In this document: positions 5,593 to 11,083 of the stretch, piece by piece
How positions within the stretch are numbered: position 1 is the stretch's first letter
How the letters are laid out: every line of letters begins with the position of its first letter
Assembly (NCBI GenBank): GCA_002309155.1
Contig: DBXB01000044.1
Coordinates: 1 to 11,083, forward strand
Length of the DNA stretch: 11,083 nt
Direction of reading: 5' to 3'
Source of the DNA: Bacteroidales bacterium UBA1223
Lineage (GTDB): Bacteria; Bacteroidota; Bacteroidia; Bacteroidales; P3
The notes under the pieces: generated by a model
The model's input: the letters and a program-made list of their open reading frames with translations, nothing else
Told to the model about the DNA's origin: nothing
Database searches by the model: none
Program-made: the position numbers and the translations under genes

Positions 5593-6282
5593 TCACTTGG
5601 TGGCTTCCGCAATAAGTTCGTCAACAACTTTTTTTACGCCAGTGCCAGCCTTTTCTTGTATTACTGTGATGTCTCTGGATATGGTTACCGCCTTGGGGTC
5701 GACAAGGAAGCAACGGCTAGTTCGGGGCACATAGTGGATGAGTCCTGCCGCGGGATATACGTTCATAGAGGTGCCTATGACGATGAAATAGTCGCAATGT
5801 TCGCACATCTCTGCCGCCGGCTCGATATTCGGGACGGCCTCGCCGAACCATACAATATGTGGTCTGAGCTGATAGCCGTCGGGAGCGAGGTCGCCAAGAT
5901 TGATGTCGTTGTATCCTATGTCGACAATCAGATTGCTGTCACGCTCGCTACGGGCTTTGGTTAGTTCGCCGTGGAGATGCAGTATGTTCGACGAACCTGC
6001 CTGTTCGTGCAGATTGTCAACATTCTGTGTCACGATCTGTACGTCATAGTATTCTTCCAGTCTGACCAACTGTTTGTGGCCGTCGTTGGGTTTCACCGTC
6101 TTCAGCTGTCTGCGACGCTGGTTGTAGAAATCGAGTACCAACGCCTTGTCTTTGGCATAGCCTTCAGGTGTTGCCACATCCTCAACACGGTACTGCTCCC
6201 ACAGTCCGTCGCTGTCACGAAAGGTGCTGATGCCACTCTCGGCACTGATTCCCGCACCTGTAAGAACAACAATCTTTTTCAT
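5593..6282 (-). CDS. NAD-dependent Sir2-family protein deacylase, zinc-motif-less
   Basis: The 229-residue cytoplasmic sirtuin removes acyl groups from lysines at the cost of NAD+. The NAD-binding and catalytic motifs are intact: GAGISAESGI (9-18), FRDSDGLW (21-28), TQNVDNLH (85-92), catalytic His104 in LHLHGEL, IVWFGE (143-148), GTSMNVYPAAG (170-180) and the VDP of strand 6 (194-196). Tyr53 and Arg56 (FYNQRRR) form the Y-x-x-R pair that marks class III enzymes such as CobB and SIRT5, which accept succinyl and malonyl groups, so desuccinylase activity is likely. The four-cysteine zinc-binding module expected between the catalytic HG and the WFGE motif is absent: residues 106-142 contain no cysteine. 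Cys160 and Cys163 lie later, within the Rossmann part. I recall similar zinc-less sirtuins in other Bacteroidetes, so this is probably a lineage trait rather than damage. Length is normal for the family. It lies 112 bp after the PorE-like gene. Confidence 0.93.
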   Translation of the reverse strand: MKKIVVLTGAGISAESGISTFRDSDGLWEQYRVEDVATPEGYAKDKALVLDFYNQRRRQLKTVKPNDGHKQLVRLEEYYDVQIVTQNVDNLHEQAGSSNILHLHGELTKARSERDSNLIVDIGYNDINLGDLAPDGYQLRPHIVWFGEAVPNIEPAAEMCEHCDYFIVIGTSMNVYPAAGLIHYVPRTSRCFLVDPKAVTISRDITVIQEKAGTGVKKVVDELIAEATK

Positions 6283-6312
6283 ATTATTTTTATTTTAACC
6301 TTAATTATTCCC

Positions 6313-6353
6313 CTAGAAGCTCTAGAATCCCTAGAGATTCTAGATATTCTAGA
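6313..6353. repeat. Second CTAG array with exact 9-bp period
   Basis: CTAG begins at 6313, 6322, 6331, 6340 and 6349, again exactly nine bases apart. The units are CTAGAAGCT, CTAGAATCC, CTAGAGATT, CTAGATATT and CTAGAATGT. The 14-mer CTAGAGATTCTAGA here (6331-6344) is also present in the first array at 1613-1626. It lies 31 bp upstream of the sirtuin start, in the gap behind the PorE-like gene. Confidence 0.9.
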
Positions 6354-6367
6354 ATGTCTTTATTCTG

Positions 6368-6395
6368 TAACCTTTAACCTTTAACCTTTAACCTT
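6368..6395 (+). repeat. Four tandem TAACCTT heptamers
   Basis: TAACCTT is repeated four times without error (6368-6374, 6375-6381, 6382-6388, 6389-6395). The array runs up to and touches the last base of the TAA stop codon of the PorE-like gene, so that gene's transcript would carry AAGGTTA repeats right behind its stop. It resembles the A/C/T array at 1229-1304 in composition and polarity on the plus strand. Confidence 0.88.
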
Positions 6396-8374
6396 TACAA
6401 AACCTTTATCTCCGTCCTGCGGTTCTCGCCACGACCCTCTTCGGTGTCGTTGGTCGCCACGGGCTGAGTCTCGCCATAACCTTTGTATGTCATGCGGTCG
6501 GCCGCTATTCCTTTGGCGACAAGATATTCGTAGACTGCTTTCGCCCGTTGCTCCGACAATTTCTGGTTCGCTTCAGGTCGCCCGACATTGTCGGTGTGTC
6601 CGCCCAACTCTATGCGCAGTTGAGGATTTTGATTCAACAATTCAACGACTTTGCCCAGCTCGTATTCCGAACCAGACTGAATTTCCCATCTGCCAGACTC
6701 GAAGAATACATTACGCAGGGCGATACGCTCGCCGCTCTCGATGGGGTGCAGGGCTATGTCGACAGTAATTGGTTCCCACACAGCGTTGAAGTCATCCTCA
6801 CGCTCCCACACCTCGCTCTGTGAATGGAAGAGGTAACCGTCGGCGCTGACATGGAAGGCGTAAACGCCGTCGGCGGGAAGACTGACAATATAATGTCCGC
6901 TGGCGTCGCTAGAGGTGTTGGCGACAACGACATTTCTGTTGATATCAACCACCTTGATGTCAGAGGCTACTTTCTGGCCGGTCTTGGCGTTGGTTACAGT
7001 GCCTGTGAAGCAGATAGCCATTGTGGGACGCACCTGCTCGGGCAGGTCAAAACTGTAGAGATCCATCTTGCCGTAACCGCCTTGACGCTCGGAAGCGAAT
7101 ATTGCTGTTCGTCCGTCGGCGCTGACTATAAGGTTGTTGTCGTCACCTTCGGTGTTGATGGGATAACCTAAATTTTGAGGTTTGCCCCAGTCTCCACCGT
7201 CAGAATTCCTATTTGAGACAAAGAGGTCGAATCCTCCCATCCCCTCGGGGCGGTTGCTTGAGAAATAGAGTGTGCGGTCGTCGAAATGGATGAAGGGCGA
7301 CATCTCGTCGTATTCTGTGTTGATTGAAGGCCCCAGATTCTCGGGGGTTGTCCAGCGTCCGCTCTCAAAGGTCGTCTTCCAGATGTCCATGCCGCCGTAG
7401 CCACCCTTGCGGTTGCTCACGAAATAGAGGGTCTTGCCATCGATGGCAAAGGTCGGCTGTCCTTCCCACGCTTCGCTGTTGACTGTCGACCCCATATTGC
7501 GGGGCTTGCTCCACTTGCCGTTCTTGTTCACACACATATACAGGTCGCACCGGCCACCGCCGTCTTGGCGGTTGCAGGCAGTGAAGAACATTATGCGTCC
7601 GTCCTGAGATATACACTGAGCCCCGTCGTTGTCGTTGCTGTTCACCGGCTCAGGCATCCTCGTCGCAACGCCCCATTTGCCATCTTTCAAGGCACTTATG
7701 TACAGATCTTCCTCCTCTTTGGTGTTTGCCGTGGTCGTCGCTTTGCGTGGGAATCGTCGTGTGAATACCAGCGTCTGACCGTCGGCCGTCAGCGATGGCA
7801 GATATTCGTCATCTTTGCTGTTGACGGTGTTGCCTAGATTCTGTGGGTTGAAGGGTACGGGATGGGCGAGAGCCTCTTTGCGGAACTTGGCAATCGTCAG
7901 ACAGCGTTGAGCATCCAGCAGGGTCTCGCTCTCTTTTTTGTCCAGGCTGATAAAAGTCTCGAAACATTTTATTGCCTCGTCATAGTTCTTGTCGTAAAGT
8001 TCCAGCTTGCCAAGGCTGACCCAGGCTGGTGGGAAGAAATCGTGTCGACTGTCGACAACTGCTCTGTAGTGGCTTTTTGCCTTATCACGATATTGACGTT
8101 CAGGTTTGCCGACCAACTCCATCTTATTGCGGTCGATGTCCGACATCAGGTCGCCCAGCATCAGGTGCGCCTCCAGAAAGCCGTTGTCCTCCGCCAATGC
8201 CTGCTCAAAGCTGTTCATCGCCGCATCGTTCTTGCCTTGGTACAGAGCCTCCATTCCCTTCTCATATAGTTTGACAGCCTTCTTGTTGCTCGAAGAATAG
8301 GACTGGCTGTAAACAATGGTGGGAAAGGCAAGAATAACGAAGAGTATGACTATGCGGAGGAGATTTGTTTTCAT
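6395..8374 (-). CDS. PorE-like TPR / beta-propeller / OmpA protein
   Basis: The protein has 659 residues. A signal peptide (1-23, ending VYS-Q) is followed by TPR-like helices (about 31-165), a PD40/WD40-type beta-propeller with repeated 'DGxTLxFxSxR' and 'GGxDLY' strands (about 185-442), a carboxypeptidase-regulatory-like beta sandwich (about 453-545) and a C-terminal OmpA-like domain (about 551-659). The OmpA part keeps GGHTDNVG (591-598) and LSEQRAKAV, with Asp595 and Arg610 fifteen residues apart as in peptidoglycan-binding OmpA domains. This domain order and length match PorE, the periplasmic peptidoglycan-linked part of the type IX secretion machine. Bacteroidetes have paralogues of the same build, so no symbol is given. 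P. gingivalis PorE is described as a lipoprotein, but here no lipobox cysteine is seen. It lies 57 bp behind the giant surface protein gene with no terminator between, so the two may be co-transcribed. Confidence 0.85.
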   Translation of the reverse strand: MKTNLLRIVILFVILAFPTIVYSQSYSSSNKKAVKLYEKGMEALYQGKNDAAMNSFEQALAEDNGFLEAHLMLGDLMSDIDRNKMELVGKPERQYRDKAKSHYRAVVDSRHDFFPPAWVSLGKLELYDKNYDEAIKCFETFISLDKKESETLLDAQRCLTIAKFRKEALAHPVPFNPQNLGNTVNSKDDEYLPSLTADGQTLVFTRRFPRKATTTANTKEEEDLYISALKDGKWGVATRMPEPVNSNDNDGAQCISQDGRIMFFTACNRQDGGGRCDLYMCVNKNGKWSKPRNMGSTVNSEAWEGQPTFAIDGKTLYFVSNRKGGYGGMDIWKTTFESGRWTTPENLGPSINTEYDEMSPFIHFDDRTLYFSSNRPEGMGGFDLFVSNRNSDGGDWGKPQNLGYPINTEGDDNNLIVSADGRTAIFASERQGGYGKMDLYSFDLPEQVRPTMAICFTGTVTNAKTGQKVASDIKVVDINRNVVVANTSSDASGHYIVSLPADGVYAFHVSADGYLFHSQSEVWEREDDFNAVWEPITVDIALHPIESGERIALRNVFFESGRWEIQSGSEYELGKVVELLNQNPQLRIELGGHTDNVGRPEANQKLSEQRAKAVYEYLVAKGIAADRMTYKGYGETQPVATNDTEEGRGENRRTEIKVL

Positions 8375-8431
8375 ACCTTTAAAACGTCAAATCCGACATT
8401 TTATTTTGTCGTCTGTCCGTTTTTTGCCCTC

Positions 8432-11083
8432 TTAGTTGCCGTTAACTATCACCTTGGTGTCGCCACCGACGACCCCCATATTGCCACCTCCGTAGACGTT
8501 GCCGTAAATAAGGGGTTTGTCTTTGACGACGACTTCCGTGTTGGCGTTGACCGGCGCTTGGTTGCCGCCACCAAAGACGCTGCCCAGCACAACGGTGTTA
8601 TCCTCTACACTGACAAAGGTGTTGCCACCGACGGAACTCTCGTCACCACCACCGTAAACGTTGCCGGTGCCGGCTTTGAGCACCTGATGGCCTGCTCCGT
8701 CATCAACCCTTGTGCCTATCTTGCTGTTGCCTTTGATGATGAGGGTGTCATTGCTGCTGACGGTACCGAGGTTGTCGAGCGATACCTCGGTATAGAACAG
8801 GGTGTCGTGGGTGACAGGCGAGCCGGTGGAACCGGCGGTGTCGCACCAGGTATAGGTGGTGAATGTACCACCCGACTGTGGGGTGATTATTCCAGTGTAG
8901 ATATTGGCCTTAGGAGGTGTCTTGTCGGTATTGTAGATGTTGACCTTGGGGACTGATGCCGAATAGCCGGCACCGAAGGCCGAGCCATGTATGTCGCAGT
9001 CGGTGAGGATACTTGTCACCGTGCCGACGACACCGCCGAGGAAGCCCGCACCGTAGAAATTGTTAAGCACGGTGCAACCAGTGAGGGTGGAGCTTACGTT
9101 GCCGGTGTTGGTGGTGGCGAATTGGGCGGAGTAGTAGTAGATACGGTCAATCATTTGTCCAGAGGTGGTACCTGTGGAGGGGTTGATCTCCTCGTAGTCG
9201 TAGTTGGCATGATAGCCCTTTGCTGTGCTGATATACTTTCTGGGCGAGTATTTGCCTGTTCCACTGCTGGTGAGAAGGTTCAACCATTGCGAAGCGTTGC
9301 GTGGTCCATCCGTTTTGTCATCATTGGCGAACTGCACATAGTTAGTGCCTCCGTTGCCGGCGCCATAGTATTCGCCAAAGGTGGTGCCCGTAGCACGGGT
9401 TGTGACAGTCTTGCCCGACACCATGTCTCCGAACTTGGGACCACCGCAGTATTTGCGCACGACGCTGCTATCGATGACCACATCGATATTACCTTTCACA
9501 ACTTTGTCGGCTTCGGACATCATGCCTCCGCCGTAGAATTCGCCGATAAGTGCGTGGTTTATGCGCCAAACGACGTTGCCCTTGATGCCCTCCTTATAGG
9601 CGGCGGCGATGGTGCCGAAGCGGCCACCGTCGATATAACATTTTGCGCTGTCGTCGTAAGGGTTAACATCCTCGCGGTAGCCGCCGGTGAGGTAGAAACT
9701 GGTGAAATCGCCACCAAGGGCGTTGACGGCGCAGTGACGTGTCTGATAGCTGGCACCAACATGGGCTCCTGGAGTGAAGGATGGCATAACAAGGTGACCT
9801 CCTACAATAACATATGTGATATGTTGGTTGGTTTCTTTATTACGGCCTCTGGTGTACTGGTCAAAGATACCACCGTTGAGAATAATAGGACCGTCGTCAC
9901 GAGTATCTAGTTCAAACTCAAACTGTCCGAAACGGATAAAGGAGGTCTCAGTAACTTCGAAATGTCCTTTGGATCGGTAGCATCCGAGGGAGAAGAAATT
10001 GGTGGAACCGTTCAGTTTTCCCGCAATACCCAGTTCGACCACAGGCAGGAAGTCGAAACGGATAGGGGCGATGATCTGACGCGTGGTACCGGCGCCAAGC
10101 TGCCATTCGAGGCAGTAGTCAGGTTCCTCATCAAAGTCGAGGTCAACACTCATGATGGTGAAGCCGCGTGTGTCTTGTGTGCCATGTTTGACATCGTAGC
10201 CGCCCCGTGATTCCTGCACATTGCCTACCAACACGAGGGCGTAGTCGTAGACGGTTTTCTTGGCGTCAATGTTGGCGTTGGTCAGTGTGCCTGCTATTGT
10301 GGTGGTCTGGATGGTGTGTCCGTTGACGTTGTTGTCGCGGGTGCCTGCGGGTGCGAAATGGGTGCCGGTGCTGGCGGAGGTGATGTTGACGCGGTCGTAG
10401 CTGGCATCGGCATTCCTGACATATATAGCTTTGCCCCAGTAGGCCTCGATGGTGATGGCAGTGACGCTGTCGGGGACATAGTAGTTGCCGCCCTGTGCGA
10501 AGACTCGGCCGGAGACATCGTACTTGTCCTTGTCGGTGCATTTGCGGTCGGCGAAGTTGTAGCCGTTCTGCCAGTCGGCAAGGAAAGTACCCTGAGTGCC
10601 GCCAGTTACTGCAGTGACCTTCCATCCAGTGACCACATAGTCGGTGTAGTTGCCTGCATACTTGGCCGCCCAGGTGGCACCTTCTGGGTCACCGAAGACC
10701 GTGTTGAAATAGGGCAGCTGTATTTTGCGATAGCCGAAGTCGTAGTGCAGGGTGTCCATGTCGGTGATGGGGATGTCAAGCACTTGGTCGGCGGCGCTGG
10801 ATTGGCTACCTGACTTGACGGTGACGCGCAGCGTGCCCAGTTGTTTGCCCTCGTAGGGGTTAGCCGTGGTGCGGTCGAACCAGGGAGTGCCGGTGTTGCC
10901 GTTGACGACGGAGGGGTACTTGCCGAAAGGTTTCAGGATAGGGTAGGGGGCCAGGTCGGGGTCGACAACCCATTTATACATGAGGGAGGCGTCTTTTGCG
11001 ATGGCTTGCACCTGTGCTGTTGTCAAGGTGCGGGGTGCCACGTTGGAACCTACCCACCAGCCGCAGAGTTCGCGGTTGCTGTT
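8432..11083 (-). CDS. C-terminal part of a giant glycine-rich repeat surface protein (partial)
   Basis: The frame is open to the right edge, so the start lies outside. At least 883 residues are visible. The codon at 11039-11041 is GTG, but the frame continues upstream of it (a CGWWVGSN segment), so it is not the start. About 10740-10420 holds a domain like the InlB/Listeria-Bacteroides repeat ('GWKV', 'GYNFADRKC', 'VTAITIEAYW'). A long beta-rich region follows, in which YGGG, YGAG or FGAG turns recur. The last 77 residues are 27-residue tandem repeats starting GNVYGGG. This build suggests a right-handed beta-solenoid exposed at the surface. The protein ends in VIVNGN in the middle of a repeat, without a recognisable T9SS tail or anchor. 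Proteins of this type are common in Prevotella-like genomes and unassigned in function, with adhesion or glycan contact as guesses. The large open frames antisense to it are shadows of its GC-rich codons. Confidence 0.85.
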   Translation of the reverse strand, partial: NSNRELCGWWVGSNVAPRTLTTAQVQAIAKDASLMYKWVVDPDLAPYPILKPFGKYPSVVNGNTGTPWFDRTTANPYEGKQLGTLRVTVKSGSQSSAADQVLDIPITDMDTLHYDFGYRKIQLPYFNTVFGDPEGATWAAKYAGNYTDYVVTGWKVTAVTGGTQGTFLADWQNGYNFADRKCTDKDKYDVSGRVFAQGGNYYVPDSVTAITIEAYWGKAIYVRNADASYDRVNITSASTGTHFAPAGTRDNNVNGHTIQTTTIAGTLTNANIDAKKTVYDYALVLVGNVQESRGGYDVKHGTQDTRGFTIMSVDLDFDEEPDYCLEWQLGAGTTRQIIAPIRFDFLPVVELGIAGKLNGSTNFFSLGCYRSKGHFEVTETSFIRFGQFEFELDTRDDGPIILNGGIFDQYTRGRNKETNQHITYVIVGGHLVMPSFTPGAHVGASYQTRHCAVNALGGDFTSFYLTGGYREDVNPYDDSAKCYIDGGRFGTIAAAYKEGIKGNVVWRINHALIGEFYGGGMMSEADKVVKGNIDVVIDSSVVRKYCGGPKFGDMVSGKTVTTRATGTTFGEYYGAGNGGTNYVQFANDDKTDGPRNASQWLNLLTSSGTGKYSPRKYISTAKGYHANYDYEEINPSTGTTSGQMIDRIYYYSAQFATTNTGNVSSTLTGCTVLNNFYGAGFLGGVVGTVTSILTDCDIHGSAFGAGYSASVPKVNIYNTDKTPPKANIYTGIITPQSGGTFTTYTWCDTAGSTGSPVTHDTLFYTEVSLDNLGTVSSNDTLIIKGNSKIGTRVDDGAGHQVLKAGTGNVYGGGDESSVGGNTFVSVEDNTVVLGSVFGGGNQAPVNANTEVVVKDKPLIYGNVYGGGNMGVVGGDTKVIVNGN
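8435..8665 (-). repeat. Coding tandem repeat, 27 residues (81 bp) per unit
   Basis: Three consecutive units begin GNVYGGG (from 8665), GSVFGGG (from 8584) and GNVYGGG (from 8503), exactly 81 bp apart. Each continues with a V-x-(G/A)-(G/N)-(N/D)-T-x-V-x-V strand, and the third is cut short after 23 residues by the stop codon. The period suits one or two coils of a beta-solenoid. More diverged copies of the YG(G/A)G turn occur upstream in the same gene. Confidence 0.85.

Noticed and set aside
7862..8269. A 135-codon open frame on the plus strand opposite the PorE-like N-terminus
   Set aside because: The minus-strand frame has a signal peptide and TPR pattern across the same bases, while the plus frame has no recognisable features.
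8987..9910. A 307-codon open frame on the plus strand
   Set aside because: It lies antisense to the glycine-rich repeat protein. Its Val/Ala/Gly-rich composition is what reverse-reading Gly/Thr/Asn codons produces.
10316..10813. A 165-codon Gly/Val/Asp-rich open frame on the plus strand and Pro/Arg-rich frames on the minus strand at 10266-10625
   Set aside because: They are low-complexity shadows in a GC-rich part of the giant surface protein gene, with no start-site signal.

Overview
The window reads as chromosomal DNA from a member of the Bacteroidetes, most likely order Bacteroidales and Prevotella-like. The reasons are a secreted protein with a C-terminal type IX secretion (T9SS) sorting tail, a TPR/beta-propeller/OmpA protein of the PorE type, a long 'GNVYGGG'-repeat surface protein, a lipoprotein with acidic residues after the lipid-modified cysteine, TAnnTTTG-type -7 promoter boxes and A-rich rather than Shine-Dalgarno leaders. 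No rRNA, tRNA, CRISPR, transposase or phage gene was seen.

Layout. Positions 1-230 hold no gene. They carry the terminator of a plus-strand gene lying off the left edge and the terminator of the next, minus-strand gene. 230-631 (minus) encodes a small membrane-anchored protein whose soluble part aligns without gaps to the C-terminal domain of ribosomal protein L7/L12. A divergent promoter region (683-748) separates it from a plus-strand lipoprotein (782-1183). Then comes a TIGR04076-type small protein (1308-1607), framed by two unusual micro-repeat arrays and a strong bidirectional terminator (1671-1702).

From 1769 to the right edge everything is on the minus strand: an adenosylcobalamin-dependent ribonucleotide reductase (1769-4519), a T9SS-tailed secreted protein with its own promoter and terminator (4750-5460), a zinc-motif-less Sir2 deacylase (5593-6282), a PorE-like periplasmic/outer-membrane protein (6395-8374), and the 3' part of a very long repeat-rich surface protein (8432 to beyond 11083). 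The last two are 57 bp apart with no visible terminator and may form an operon. The T9SS cargo and the PorE-like protein suggest that the cell exports proteins by T9SS.

The least ordinary signal is a pair of short-period intergenic arrays that occurs twice, about 5 kb apart. One array has CTAG every 9 bp exactly (six units at 1604-1652, five units at 6313-6353). The other is a run of A2-3 C2-3 T3-5 units (1229-1304) or perfect TAACCTT heptamers (6368-6395). At one locus the two arrays bracket the TIGR04076 gene and supply its stop codon. At the other they lie side by side between the PorE-like gene and the sirtuin gene. The other points of note are the L7/L12-like membrane protein and the sirtuin without zinc cysteines.
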